Positions 9,261 through 20,809 of a stretch of DNA of 64,000 nt are shown one piece after another (the stretch's first letter is position 1; every line of letters starts with the position of its first letter). The stretch comes from an uncultured Pseudomonadota bacterium. Its GTDB lineage: Bacteria > Pseudomonadota > Gammaproteobacteria > Methylococcales > Methylomonadaceae. The notes beneath the pieces were generated by a model. The model was not told the origin of the DNA. It searched no databases and was given only the letters and a program-made list of their open reading frames with translations. The DNA is taken from positions 1 to 64,000 of the forward strand of contig CAIYSZ010000031.1 in NCBI GenBank assembly GCA_903928965.1. Direction: 5' to 3'. The translations under genes and the position numbers were made by a program.

Positions 9261-10685
9261 TTAATCTTTTATATTCAATTCCTTAAGTTTTCTGGTCAGC
9301 GTGTTGCGGCCAAGACCCAGTAAAATCGCCGCTTCATGCTTGCGGCCGTGGGTATGTTCGAGCGCGGCTTCAATCATCAAGGCTTCCATGGCGGGTATCG
9401 CTTGCTTGGCGATATCCATTTTGCCGGCGGTCAGTTGTTGTTTGACCCACAGGTGAAACGCCGATTCCCAATCGCCGTTCAGCAGCGCGGCGTTCACGTC
9501 TTGGCTAGGATGGGTCAATTCCGGCGGCAGGTCCTCAATGTGAATTTCACGGCCGGAAGCCATTACCGTTAGCCAGCGACAGGTATTTTCCAGTTGACGC
9601 ACATTGCCCGGCCATTTCAGATGGCTCAGGAATTGCTCGGTCTCCGGTTTAAGCATCTTGATTTCGGTGTTTAATTCCTTGGCGCTTTGGAACAAAAAAT
9701 GCCGCATCAGCAAAGGAATATCCTGACGCCGGTCGCGCAGCGGCGGAATGTGGATGCGGATGACGTTGAGACGGTGAAATAAGTCCTCGCGGAAGCGGCC
9801 TTGCGCGACGAGGGTCTCCAGGTTTTGGTGAGTTGCGGCGATAATGCGCACGTTGACCTTGACCGAGGCGTGCGCGCCGACCGGGTAGAATTCGTTGTCA
9901 GCCAGTACGCGTAGCAAGCGGGTTTGCAGTTCCGCCGGCATGTCGCCTATTTCGTCGAGGAATAGGGTGCCGTTGTTAGCTTGTTCAAAGCGGCCAATGC
10001 GGCGAGTTTGGGCGCCGGTGAAAGCGCCTTTTTCATGGCCGAACAGTTCCGATTCCATCAAGTCCTTCGGAATAGCCGCCATATTCAAGGCGATGAACGG
10101 CTGGTCGGCGCGTGGACTGTGCCGGTGTAGCGCCTTGGCCACCAGTTCCTTGCCGGTGCCGGATTCACCGTTGATTAAAACCGTGATATGAGAGCGGGCC
10201 AGGCGTCCGATGGCGCGGAACACTTCCTGCATGGCTGGGGCTTCACCTATGATTTCAGTGTTTTCCTGCGGATCGTTCTCCATCTCGCTGGCCGGGCTGA
10301 GATGCTGCCTGCTATGCACGCAGGCGCGATGCACGGTTTCCACGACTTCATTAACGTCGAACGGTTTCGGCAAATATTCAAAAGCGCCGCCGTGAAACGC
10401 CGACACCGCGCTTTCCAAATCCGAATGCGCGGTCATGACGATGACAGGCAGTTCAGGGTAAAGGATTTGCAAGTTTTTCAACAGCTCCAGGCCGTCAATG
10501 CCCGGCATCCGAATGTCGGTGATCAACACTTGCGGTTGCAGGCTGGGCAATAGTTTCATGACTTCCTGGGCGCTGGCGAAACTTTGCGAAGGGATGTCGG
10601 CCTTTTGCAAAGCTTTTTCCAGTACCCAGCGGATTGATTTATCGTCATCGACTATCCATACTTTATCCGATTGTGGCATAGACAT
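9261..10685 (-). CDS. ntrC: Nitrogen regulation response regulator NtrC
   Basis: REC domain plus sigma54 AAA+ (GESGTGKELVAKALH, ELFGHEKGAFTGA) plus Fis-type HTH (AAILLGLGRNTLTRKLKEL). Confidence 0.97.
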   Translation of the reverse strand: MSMPQSDKVWIVDDDKSIRWVLEKALQKADIPSQSFASAQEVMKLLPSLQPQVLITDIRMPGIDGLELLKNLQILYPELPVIVMTAHSDLESAVSAFHGGAFEYLPKPFDVNEVVETVHRACVHSRQHLSPASEMENDPQENTEIIGEAPAMQEVFRAIGRLARSHITVLINGESGTGKELVAKALHRHSPRADQPFIALNMAAIPKDLMESELFGHEKGAFTGAQTRRIGRFEQANNGTLFLDEIGDMPAELQTRLLRVLADNEFYPVGAHASVKVNVRIIAATHQNLETLVAQGRFREDLFHRLNVIRIHIPPLRDRRQDIPLLMRHFLFQSAKELNTEIKMLKPETEQFLSHLKWPGNVRQLENTCRWLTVMASGREIHIEDLPPELTHPSQDVNAALLNGDWESAFHLWVKQQLTAGKMDIAKQAIPAMEALMIEAALEHTHGRKHEAAILLGLGRNTLTRKLKELNIKD

Positions 10686-11721
10686 TCTCCAACGGCAGGT
10701 AAATGGAAAACACGGTGCGGCCCGGCTCGCTTTCGCATTCGATCAGGCCGTTGTGTTGATTGATTAGGGATTGCGCGATGGACAAACCAAGGCCGGTGCC
10801 TTCGGCGCGGCCGGTGATCATGGGGTAAAAGATTTGATCCAAAAGTTCAGGTTTTATGCCCGGTCCGCTGTCGACGATTTCAATTTTTATGGTGAGCTTA
10901 TAGCGCTTGCGCCCGATGGTCATGTGGCGGCGGATGCGGGTTTTCAATAAAACTTCGCCTTCGGAATGGATGGCTTGCACCGCGTTGCGCACAATGTTCA
11001 GCAGCGCTTGAATCAATTGATTTTTGTCGGCGTAAAGTTCGGGAATGCTCGGATCGTAATCGGTAATCAGATGGATGTTTTTGTTAGCCTCCACCATGAC
11101 CAGTTGCCTGACCCGCTCCAACACCTCATGAATGTTCAACTGCATTTTCTGCGCTGGTTTGTTAGGGCCGAGCATTTTGTCCATTAGGTCTTGCAGCCGG
11201 TCGGATTCGGCGATAATGATTTGCGTGTATTCGCGCAGTTCCGGGTCTTGCAGCTCCTGGTCCAATAATTGCGCCGCGCCGCGCAAGCCGCCGAGCGGAT
11301 TCTTGATTTCATGCGCCAAGCCGCGCACCAGCAAGCGGCTGGTATTTTGTTGCGCCAGCAGTTGTTCTTCCTTGGTGATGCGTAAATGCCGGTCCACTTG
11401 CTGGAGTTCGATCAGCACTTCGTGCAACTGGCCTTCCTCAAACAGCGGAGTGGCGCAAAGATTGATGGTGATGGACTGGTTCAGGCGTTCCAGTATCAAT
11501 TCTCTATCTACCATAGGTTCGTTAGTCAGCATGCGTTGCCAGAGATCGTCCAGGCTCAGGTTCTGCGCGGCCCTGAGCAACTTGCGCGCGTTGGCGCCCA
11601 GCAAATGCTTTGCGCTGTCGGCAAACAGGATTTCCGCCGCCGGATTCACGTAAATCAATCGTGAATCCTTATTGAACAGCAGAATGGCTTCGTTAAGGTG
11701 ATCAAGTATTTTTTTATACAC
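10663..11721 (-). CDS. ntrB: Nitrogen regulation sensor histidine kinase NtrB
   Basis: PAS domain, H-box GLAHEIKNPLGGLRGAAQLL, GTGLGLSIAQSLINQHNG; overlaps ntrC. Confidence 0.96.
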   Translation of the reverse strand: MYKKILDHLNEAILLFNKDSRLIYVNPAAEILFADSAKHLLGANARKLLRAAQNLSLDDLWQRMLTNEPMVDRELILERLNQSITINLCATPLFEEGQLHEVLIELQQVDRHLRITKEEQLLAQQNTSRLLVRGLAHEIKNPLGGLRGAAQLLDQELQDPELREYTQIIIAESDRLQDLMDKMLGPNKPAQKMQLNIHEVLERVRQLVMVEANKNIHLITDYDPSIPELYADKNQLIQALLNIVRNAVQAIHSEGEVLLKTRIRRHMTIGRKRYKLTIKIEIVDSGPGIKPELLDQIFYPMITGRAEGTGLGLSIAQSLINQHNGLIECESEPGRTVFSIYLPLENVYATIG

Positions 11722-11825
11722 TGTGGCTGAGAGTGGATTAGCAACTGGTTCTAAATAAGCAATTTATAAGCCAGACTAAGAATTACGCGCGGTTAATCCG
11801 AAAAATTCAGCATAAGCGGGTGTTT

Positions 11826-11875
11826 CGCACCATTTAAGTGACCAACATTGGTGCAAATGGGTAATTATGGTGCAA
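11826..11875. promoter_or_regulatory. Candidate NtrC binding sites upstream of ntrBC
   Basis: gcaccatttaagtg-accaacattggtgca-aatgggtaattatggtgca: repeated GGTGCA/GCACC half sites similar to NtrC consensus TGCAC..N..GGTGCA. Confidence 0.5.
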
Positions 11876-12652
11876 TTAATGGTCTAGGTAGTCGACCAAT
11901 AGCGGTGCGTGATCACTAAAACGTTGCTCTTTATACACCGAGGCGCTTGCGGCAGCGACAGCGACATTGGGGCTGACGATTTGGTAGTCGATGCGCCAAC
12001 CCACATTTTTCGCCCAGGCTTGGCCGCGGTTACTCCACCAGGTATAGCCGGTTTCGCCGGCGTCCGGGTACAGGCGGCGGAAAACGTCTACCCACCCCAG
12101 TTCGTCGAACACGCGGCCCAGCCAGGCGCGCTCCTCGGGTAAAAATCCGGAGTTTTTTTGGTTGCCGCGCCAGTTTTTCAAGTCTATGTTTTGGTGGGCG
12201 ATATTCCAATCGCCGCAAATGACGACGCGGCGGCCGCTATGCGCTAACGCCTGAAGATGCGGAAAAAAACGCGCCATGACGCTGTATTTGACTTGCTGCC
12301 GCTCCTCGCTGCTGGAGCCGGAGGGCAGATACAAGGACACTATCGACAAATCGCCGATTTGAATTTCCAGATATCGGCCTTCGCTATCGATGTCCGGATA
12401 ACCGAGACCGGTGATTATGCGATCCGCCGCATGCCGGCTGTAGATGGCGACGCCGCTATAGCCTTTTTTTTCCGCGGGGTGAAAATAACCGTGCATGCCG
12501 TCCGGCCGCAGCATGAAATCCGCCAGGTCGCCGGCTTGGGCCTTGAGCTCCTGCAGGCAAATGAAATCCGCTTGCTGTAGCGGCAGCCAGTCGTAAAAAC
12601 CTTTGCCGGCGGCGGAACGCACGCCGTTCACATTAACGGTAATAATACGCAT
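11876..12652 (-). CDS. xth: Exodeoxyribonuclease III
   Basis: MRIITVNVNGVRSAAGKGFYDWL...CLQELKAQ...GDWNIAH...RIDYQI...SDHAPL. Confidence 0.95.
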   Translation of the reverse strand: MRIITVNVNGVRSAAGKGFYDWLPLQQADFICLQELKAQAGDLADFMLRPDGMHGYFHPAEKKGYSGVAIYSRHAADRIITGLGYPDIDSEGRYLEIQIGDLSIVSLYLPSGSSSEERQQVKYSVMARFFPHLQALAHSGRRVVICGDWNIAHQNIDLKNWRGNQKNSGFLPEERAWLGRVFDELGWVDVFRRLYPDAGETGYTWWSNRGQAWAKNVGWRIDYQIVSPNVAVAAASASVYKEQRFSDHAPLLVDYLDH

Positions 12653-12673
12653 TATCTGCTACCTTAGTCTAAA

Positions 12674-14179
12674 TTGCTCTGTCATGTACTAGGGGGTTGC
12701 TCTATGTTTAACCTTAATCTTAACCTTAATTTTAAGTTCCGGGTCGCCCGCCGTTGCCGCATGGGCTTATTATTGTGGTTATGCTGCTCTCTGACGTGCG
12801 CACGGGCGCAATCGGCGGATATGTTGGCGGCTGATGTGCTGGTAGTCGGGGCCGGTTTATCCGGTCTGACCGCCGCTTATTATCTACAAAAAGCCGGTAA
12901 AAGCGTACTTATGTTGGAAATGACCTCGCATATCGGCGGGCGCATCCGCACCGCGGCGTATCCCGGCGGCGAGCGGGCCGAGGTTGGATTGGAGGAATTT
13001 TGGTCCGATAATCCGGCCCTGTCTATATTCCGCGAGTTGGAAATACCGTTGGAAACGGCGTATGGGGGGTTTTCCAGTTTTTATTACCAAGGCGAATTGC
13101 ATGCCGCCACGCATCCGGACAATCAGGCATTTATCGCCAGTTTCGCCGACGCCGAGGAAATGCGGGCCTTTCTGCAATGGGATGCGCAAATGCAATCCTT
13201 GTTCAAGCAATTAGAGCAACATCCTTTGCCGGCGGAATTGTCGGCATTGCAGGACGTTTCGTTCGCCGATTGGCTGGCGCGGCGCGGCGGTTTGTCCGAA
13301 AAAATGCTGGCGTTCGTACGCATGCAAATCGAGCCGGAGGTTGGGGTGGATTGGCGCAATCTCAACGCGTTGGACGGCTTGGCCGAATGGCGCTTGTTGG
13401 CCGCGCCGGGGCAGCTCCCTTATCACGTGGCGGGCGGTAATCAAGCGGCGGCGGAAAAAATAGCCGAAGCGATAGGCAAGCATAATATTTTGCTGCAACA
13501 ACAGGTGGCCGAGGTCGACGCGGACGCGGACGGTGTTAGCGTGGCGGCTTTGGATTTGCGCGATTATCAATGGCGGCGCTATCGCGGCCAATACCTAGTA
13601 TTGACGATGCCATTATATAAGTTGAATGAAATTCAGTTTCGGCCGCCGTTGACCGAGGAACGGCGGCAGGCGGTGCAAACTCAAGCCGGAGGGGCGTATT
13701 TTACCGCGCATGTCGTAGTAAGCGCCGGCGCGCAACGCTTTTGGACGCGGCAGGGGCAAACCGTGTTGCCGATTTTAACCGACAGCGAACTAGGCGTCAT
13801 TTACGGCGGAACCGGCGGTAACGCGAACACCGCGGTGCTGAATTTATTGATCACCGGCGCTTACGCCGAGGCGTTCAACAATAGGCTGAACGCCTATGAT
13901 GAAATAAAAGGCATACTATTGGCGGCGTTTGAAAAACTGTGGCCGGGTTTCGGCGCGGAGGCGCGGGACATCTATTTCTACCGTTATCATCCGCGCGCCA
14001 TAGCAGTCTGGCCGCTAGGGCGCTCGCGTTTCGACGCCTTGAGCGAATCCTTGCGCCGGCCCCAAGGCCGAGTCTATTTCGCCGGCGATTTTACCGAGGA
14101 CAGCCATTCCAACGGCGCGGCGCGGGCCGGAATTAGAGTGGCGCGGGAAATCGCGCAAACTAAGCCTGGCAGTGATTGA
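12674..14179 (+). CDS. FAD-dependent amine oxidase
   Basis: Signal-like N-term; VLVVGAGLSGLTAAYYLQKAGKSVLMLEMTSHIGGRIRT; C-term GRVYFAGDFTEDSHSNGAARAGIR. Confidence 0.88.
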   Translation: MLCHVLGGCSMFNLNLNLNFKFRVARRCRMGLLLWLCCSLTCARAQSADMLAADVLVVGAGLSGLTAAYYLQKAGKSVLMLEMTSHIGGRIRTAAYPGGERAEVGLEEFWSDNPALSIFRELEIPLETAYGGFSSFYYQGELHAATHPDNQAFIASFADAEEMRAFLQWDAQMQSLFKQLEQHPLPAELSALQDVSFADWLARRGGLSEKMLAFVRMQIEPEVGVDWRNLNALDGLAEWRLLAAPGQLPYHVAGGNQAAAEKIAEAIGKHNILLQQQVAEVDADADGVSVAALDLRDYQWRRYRGQYLVLTMPLYKLNEIQFRPPLTEERRQAVQTQAGGAYFTAHVVVSAGAQRFWTRQGQTVLPILTDSELGVIYGGTGGNANTAVLNLLITGAYAEAFNNRLNAYDEIKGILLAAFEKLWPGFGAEARDIYFYRYHPRAIAVWPLGRSRFDALSESLRRPQGRVYFAGDFTEDSHSNGAARAGIRVAREIAQTKPGSD

Positions 14180-14342
14180 TAAGCTGTTAAGAATAAGTCT
14201 CTAGGTAGGGTGATGGGTAGCCTGTCATGGTAGCCGCTTATTTAACGTGACGGCGGTCGCGCAAATTAGCTTTCGCTCGCCGATTTTTACATTTCGGCCA
14301 TGGGTTAGGTTAAAATAAGTCAAGTGATTGTTTTGGTTTATT

Positions 14343-16169
14343 ATAGGGATTAATATGCATTTCAAAAAACATATGAAAGGTTTGGCGGCGGCGGCTTTGC
14401 TGGGCGGGGCGGAGAACGCCGCCGCAAGCGTGGATCATGTTTTGCTGATCTCGATTGACGGCTTGCATCAAAGCGATTTGACATGGATTCAAGCAAACCA
14501 ATATCAGTCCACTTTACCGAATTTAAATTTCTTGATTAATAATGGCGCTATTTACAGCAATGCCACCGTTCCAGCGCCTTCCGGCCCTTATACCGGGTTG
14601 CTGAGCTTGAGCACCGGCGGCAAGCCGCATACTACCGGGGTTTATTCCTTCAATGGCTATAGCCGCGCCTTGTCGCCGTCCGGCGCTTGTTCCGCGACCG
14701 GAACCACCGCCGATTTCAGCTCGGACGCGGATAACACATCCAACGGCCAGCTGCTTTTGGACTCCGGCGCCGGCCTTAATATTTATCCGGTGACCCCATT
14801 CGAGCCGACCAACGTGAGCGCCGTGCCGGCAGGGATTTTAGGCTTGGCCTTGCCCGGAGTCGCCTCAAACGCTGGCGGCGTGCAAGCGCTTTTGAATTCG
14901 GCCTCGTTGCCGGCCGATCCCGGCAAAAACTGCGCGGTTGTCTATCCGCATGAATTTTTACAAGTGAATACCGTATTCGAGGTGGTGAGCAATCATCTGG
15001 GCCAAGCTTATGCTACCGCTTGGGCGGACGATCATCCCGGCTACGAGATTTTGAACGGTCAATCCGGAAGCGGGGTGTACGATTTGTTCGCACCGGAAAT
15101 CAACAGCTTGGTTAGCATTAATGGAACGGCGGATTGGACGCGGCAGAGCATTACCGCCCAACAATTCGATAGTTTCAAGCTCAAGGCGGTGTTGAATTGG
15201 ATTAAGGGGCAGGACCGTAAAGGCAATGCAATCACTTCCGGAAAGGCGCCGGCTTTATACGGTATGAGTTTTCATGCCGCCGCTGCCGCGCAGAGTTTAA
15301 ATTTTAGCTGCTATGACATTAATCAAACCGCGTGTCAATCGGGCTCGGGGTATGAAGGCGGCTACGACATCTCCGTTACCGGAAAGCGTAAGAAACAGCT
15401 CACCACGGTATTGCCGGGCAGTTTATTGGCCGAGGCGCTATCCTATATAGACCAAAGTATAGGTCTGATTGTCCAGGAAATTCAGGCCAGCGGCGCTTCG
15501 ACCGCGATTATTCTGACCTCAAGATACGGGCAATCGCCGCTTAACCGATCCAATCTCACCTTGATTAATTACGATACCTTGATCAGCGGCTTAAATGCGG
15601 CATGGAATGTGCAGAATCCTCCCTTGGTGGCTCATGGGAATAAAGGCAATGGTTTAATGCTGTGGTTGAATTACCGTAATGCGTCGGCCTTGAGTTTCGT
15701 GAAAAATTATTTAAATAGTTATACTTCTAAACATGGCGGTCTAGGCACTGATGCAAGCGGCGTCAAAACGGTCAAAGGCTTTACCCAATCGGGTTTGAAA
15801 ACCGTTTTAACCGGCGGCGCGGTCACTAGGTATTTGCAGGCGAGCGGCAAGGACGCCCGCGTTCCCGACGTGCTGGGTTTGCCGCAGGAAGGCGTGATCT
15901 TTGTCGGCGCCGCGGATTTTAACCAGGCCCAATTGACCACTATCGCCGCCGCTGGCGGCAATTCCGCCGAGGATGTTAATGTGCCGTTGATCGTGACCGC
16001 GGTGAATGCGCCGCAGGTCCTTAACACCGGTGTTATCGAAACTGCCGTTAGCGCCACGCAAGTAGCGCCGACGATTTTGGAACTATTGGGTATCGCCACC
16101 ACGAAAGCCAATGGCTTAACGGCAGTGCGCGCGGAAAAAACCGCCGTGCTACCGATGCTGATTAAGTAA
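14343..16169 (+). CDS. Alkaline phosphatase / type I phosphodiesterase family secreted protein
   Basis: DHVLLISIDGLHQSDLTWI...LPNLNFLINNGAIYSNATVPAPSGPYTGLLSLSTGGKPHTTGVYSF; coordinates from M at IGINMHFKKH. Confidence 0.8.
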   Translation: MGINMHFKKHMKGLAAAALLGGAENAAASVDHVLLISIDGLHQSDLTWIQANQYQSTLPNLNFLINNGAIYSNATVPAPSGPYTGLLSLSTGGKPHTTGVYSFNGYSRALSPSGACSATGTTADFSSDADNTSNGQLLLDSGAGLNIYPVTPFEPTNVSAVPAGILGLALPGVASNAGGVQALLNSASLPADPGKNCAVVYPHEFLQVNTVFEVVSNHLGQAYATAWADDHPGYEILNGQSGSGVYDLFAPEINSLVSINGTADWTRQSITAQQFDSFKLKAVLNWIKGQDRKGNAITSGKAPALYGMSFHAAAAAQSLNFSCYDINQTACQSGSGYEGGYDISVTGKRKKQLTTVLPGSLLAEALSYIDQSIGLIVQEIQASGASTAIILTSRYGQSPLNRSNLTLINYDTLISGLNAAWNVQNPPLVAHGNKGNGLMLWLNYRNASALSFVKNYLNSYTSKHGGLGTDASGVKTVKGFTQSGLKTVLTGGAVTRYLQASGKDARVPDVLGLPQEGVIFVGAADFNQAQLTTIAAAGGNSAEDVNVPLIVTAVNAPQVLNTGVIETAVSATQVAPTILELLGIATTKANGLTAVRAEKTAVLPMLIK

Positions 16170-16270
16170 CTGCTTTCAACGCCTAGGTCTGATCCTCGAT
16201 TTTTAAATTTAAAAACCAATCAGTTGTAGGCGGGTGCATATGATTAAGCGATGTTGCCTAGTTTTCCGGA

Positions 16271-17998
16271 CTAGGAAAATGCTCCCGCCGTAATATCCGC
16301 CAGAATCTCTCCCGCCGCGCGCGCGCCTTCCTCCGCGCCACCTTCCATGTAGCCTTGAAAATTGATGGAGCAATGCTCTCCGGCAAAGTGTATATTGCCT
16401 TGCCTGACGCCTTCGTAACCACTAAACAAGGTGTATTGACCCACTTTCCAACAAGAGTAGCTGCCGAGCAAATTGGGATCGTCCTTGGGCGAATGCAGCG
16501 CGGACAAGCCGTTATATTCCTGGCTTAGGCCTGGAAATACCGGTTCGATTTGCCTTAAAAACCGGGCGGAGTATCTGCGTACGGCCTTGGATGTAGTGGA
16601 GAAGGAGTCGTCGCCTTGGTCGGGTTTTATGAATGCGCCCATGGAGCCTAGATAATCCACCATTACGCCGGTTTCGCCGGGTTGGGCGCGGGTCTGATCC
16701 CATCCGTTTTGATAACCGGTGTCGGCAAATGAATTGCCGTTGGAGAGCCCCCATGGACCATTTTGATTCCACAGCCTATGCTCGAATTGCAACATGATCT
16801 TGGCATTGACGCCGTAACCCAAGTCTTGAATCGCGGTTTTCTTTAACGCGTCGAAACCGGCCTTGCTGTAATCCACATTACGCAAGGTACTAAATGGGAG
16901 AGTCAAAATCACGCTATCAAAGCTTATCTGTTTGTAGCTGACCGCGCCGTTGGCCTTGCCGACGCTGAAGGTGAGCAGGATTTGCTTGTTCGGCTGTCTG
17001 GCAATGGCGACTAATTTATGATTCAGATGAATGGTGTTGGGCGGCAGCGAATGCGCGATGGCTTGCACCAATTGCTGGTTGCCGCCGCGAATATGATAAC
17101 GCTCGTTAGAGTAGCCGAATAAAGTCAAATCATTGGTCGGGCCAGGCAGTAGATAAACCAGATTCAAGCTGCTTTGCTGGCTGGTCGGCAGGCCGAACTC
17201 GATATCATAGGCCACGTCCAATAATTTACCAAATGGCGAACCGTGGCCGCCGGGGACAAACTTGGTAATCCAGTCGTGGATACTGATGGAGTCTAAATAT
17301 TGACCGGTCTCGGTATAGGAATTGTAAAGCGTGGGAAACGGGGCAGCGTTGTTTTGCGCTTGCAGGATTTCCAGTACCGGTTGAAAGTCCTGGTCCGCCT
17401 GCGCGGCGGAATAATACTTGCCGCCGAAATAATAGGTTTCGGTCGAGCCTATTGGTTCCGCGGCATGCAAATCATCCAGAGCCAAGCCGAAGCGTTGCGC
17501 CAATCCTTGAATAGTCACATGGCCGGAATCAATCAATTCTCCGCACCATTCCGACACTTGATCGTTTTTCCAATAATCAGTCAGGGATTGAATGCGTCCG
17601 CCGAAATGATCGTCGGATTCGTATAAGGTCGCGGCCACGCCGGCGTCACGCAAGGTCAGCGCCGCGTTGAGCCCCGCGACGCCGGCGCCGACTATGGCGA
17701 TTTTCGGCTGCCGGCCGCCGGCGAACAAGGGTTTTGCCGAGGGCGCTAACGATGCGGCGGCGGCAAAAGCCGCCATTTTCAAAAAGTCGCGCCGTTGCAG
17801 ATGCGCTTGTCGTTCGCGTATGGTTTCAATGCTGACGCCTTGTTGCAACGCGGCTTGATGTTCGCTGGCCAAACGGCGCAACATTCTCATGAGTGGGGTG
17901 CGGCTCATGGCCATGCTCCTGAATGAGTGATGAGTTAAGTAGTGTTTTTTGCTATCGATATATTTTTTATATTTATAAATGTAGAGGTTGAAAACCAT
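16271..17998 (-). CDS. Tat-exported flavin monoamine oxidase
   Basis: Tat motif RRDFLKMAAFAAAASLAPSAKPLFA; IAIVGAGVAGLNAALTLRDAGV...GGRIQSL; C-term IHFAGEHCSINFQGYMEGGAEEG. True start probably internal (MAMSRTPLM). Confidence 0.88.
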   Translation of the reverse strand: MVFNLYIYKYKKYIDSKKHYLTHHSFRSMAMSRTPLMRMLRRLASEHQAALQQGVSIETIRERQAHLQRRDFLKMAAFAAAASLAPSAKPLFAGGRQPKIAIVGAGVAGLNAALTLRDAGVAATLYESDDHFGGRIQSLTDYWKNDQVSEWCGELIDSGHVTIQGLAQRFGLALDDLHAAEPIGSTETYYFGGKYYSAAQADQDFQPVLEILQAQNNAAPFPTLYNSYTETGQYLDSISIHDWITKFVPGGHGSPFGKLLDVAYDIEFGLPTSQQSSLNLVYLLPGPTNDLTLFGYSNERYHIRGGNQQLVQAIAHSLPPNTIHLNHKLVAIARQPNKQILLTFSVGKANGAVSYKQISFDSVILTLPFSTLRNVDYSKAGFDALKKTAIQDLGYGVNAKIMLQFEHRLWNQNGPWGLSNGNSFADTGYQNGWDQTRAQPGETGVMVDYLGSMGAFIKPDQGDDSFSTTSKAVRRYSARFLRQIEPVFPGLSQEYNGLSALHSPKDDPNLLGSYSCWKVGQYTLFSGYEGVRQGNIHFAGEHCSINFQGYMEGGAEEGARAAGEILADITAGAFS

Positions 17999-18035
17999 AA
18001 ATACAATTGGTTATTAGTAATAACCCTCATTTTCA

Positions 18036-18051
18036 TGTTAGTAAGACAACA
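18036..18051 (+). promoter_or_regulatory. NifA upstream activator sequence TGT-N10-ACA
   Basis: tgt tagtaagaca aca, about 97 bp upstream of the -24 element of nifH. Confidence 0.85.
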
Positions 18052-18126
18052 TCCAATCTGACAATGTGGCGAACACGACTAGGCGCGAATAAAAAATACC
18101 GGAGCTTATATGTTTATATTCAATAG

Positions 18127-19083
<957 letters not shown>

Positions 19084-19201
19084 AAAAATTCCGCGCGTGG
19101 TCAGGGCGGGCTCAAGCTTGCTCAGACCGCGCCGGTTCGATTCAATCATTCCACATCAGGCTTAGTTGGGGGATTGCCCACGGCCTCAGGAGGATAACAT
19201 C

Positions 19202-20683
19202 ATGGCTGCATTGACCAGAGAAGAGACCGAAGCGCTGATTCAAGAAGTGCTCGAAATCTATCCCGAAAAAGCACAGAAAGACCGCGCCAAGCACTTGGCG
19301 ATTAACGACCAAAGCTTGGAAAAAGCGAATAAATGCATTACCTCCAATCGCAAGTCATTGCCAGGCGTAATGACCATCCGCGGTTGCGCCTACGCAGGTT
19401 CCAAGGGCGTAGTGTGGGGTCCGATCAAGGATATGATCCATATTTCCCACGGTCCTGTCGGTTGCGGACAATATTCCCGCGCTGGCCGCCGTAACTATTA
19501 TGTAGGCACCACTGGCGTCAATACTTTCGGCACCATGAACTTTACCTCGGATTTTACCGAGAAAGACATCGTGTTCGGTGGCGACAAAAAATTGGCCAAA
19601 TTAATCGACGAAATCGAAGTGCTGTTTCCGTTGAATAAAGGCATTTCCATTCAATCCGAATGTCCAATCGGTTTGATCGGCGACGATATTGAAGCGGTAT
19701 CCAAGGTAAAAACCAAAGAGCATGGCAAAACCATCGTGCCGGTGCGTTGCGAAGGTTTCCGCGGTGTGTCCCAATCTTTGGGCCATCACATCGCCAACGA
19801 CGCGATCCGCGATTGGGTATTGGAAAAACGCGACGGCGACGATAGCTTTCAAACCACTCCTTACGACGTGGCCGTGATCGGCGACTATAACATCGGCGGC
19901 GATGCCTGGGCTTCCCGCACCTTGTTGGAGGAAATGGGCTTGCGCGTGGTAGCGCAGTGGTCCGGCGACGGCACTATCGCTGAAATCGAAAACACGCCGA
20001 AAGTGAAACTGAATTTGATTCACTGCTACCGCTCCATGAATTACATCGCGCGGCATATGGAAGAAAAGTACAGCATCCCCTGGATCGAGTACAACTTCTT
20101 CGGCCCTACCAAAATCGCGGAATCCTTGCGCCGCATTGCTTCTTATTTCGACGACAACATTAAGGAAGGCGCGGAGCGGGTTATCAAACGCTACGAAGCT
20201 GAATTTACCGCGGTCATCGAAAAATACAAACCGCGCCTGCAAGGCAAAAAAGTCATGCTTTACATCGGCGGTTTGCGTCCGCGTCACGTGATCGGCGCAT
20301 ACGAAGATTTGGGCATGGAAGTAGTCGGCACCGGTTACGAGTTCGCGCATAACGACGATTACGACCGCACTATCAAGGAAATGGGCAACGCTACCTTGTT
20401 GTACGATGACGTGACCGGTTACGAGTTCGAGGAATTCGTCAAAAAAATCAAACCGGATTTGATTGGTTCCGGCGTTAAGGAAAAATACATTTTCCAAAAA
20501 ATGGGCGTCCCGTTCCGGCAAATGCACTCATGGGATTATTCAGGCCCGTATCACGGTTACGATGGCTTCGCCATTTTCGCCCGCGACATGGATATGACCC
20601 TGAACAACCCATGCTGGAAAAACATCCGCGCGCCTTGGAAAACCCAAGACGCGGGCGATGAAGCGGTAAAAGCCGTGGCCTAA
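19202..20683 (+). CDS. nifD: Nitrogenase molybdenum-iron protein alpha chain NifD
   Basis: [37 protein letters not shown]; FeMo-co His in [19 protein letters not shown] caggaggat before MAALTREE. Confidence 0.99.
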   Translation: MAALTREETEALIQEVLEIYPEKAQKDRAKHLAINDQSLEKANKCITSNRKSLPGVMTIRGCAYAGSKGVVWGPIKDMIHISHGPVGCGQYSRAGRRNYYVGTTGVNTFGTMNFTSDFTEKDIVFGGDKKLAKLIDEIEVLFPLNKGISIQSECPIGLIGDDIEAVSKVKTKEHGKTIVPVRCEGFRGVSQSLGHHIANDAIRDWVLEKRDGDDSFQTTPYDVAVIGDYNIGGDAWASRTLLEEMGLRVVAQWSGDGTIAEIENTPKVKLNLIHCYRSMNYIARHMEEKYSIPWIEYNFFGPTKIAESLRRIASYFDDNIKEGAERVIKRYEAEFTAVIEKYKPRLQGKKVMLYIGGLRPRHVIGAYEDLGMEVVGTGYEFAHNDDYDRTIKEMGNATLLYDDVTGYEFEEFVKKIKPDLIGSGVKEKYIFQKMGVPFRQMHSWDYSGPYHGYDGFAIFARDMDMTLNNPCWKNIRAPWKTQDAGDEAVKAVA

Positions 20684-20809
20684 GCCTCGTTTCTAGCATA
20701 AAGCGCCGCCGAGTTTACAGAGCGCGGCGGCGCGACAGCCAAAAAATATTTGCAATTACTTTCCCTAGGGCGTATGTCCACAGATTGGTGGCGCGCCAGG
20801 AGATGAATC

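Noticed and set aside
19601-20527. 308-aa ORF antisense to nifD
   Set aside because: Shadow ORF of a highly conserved coding sequence; no independent coding signal.
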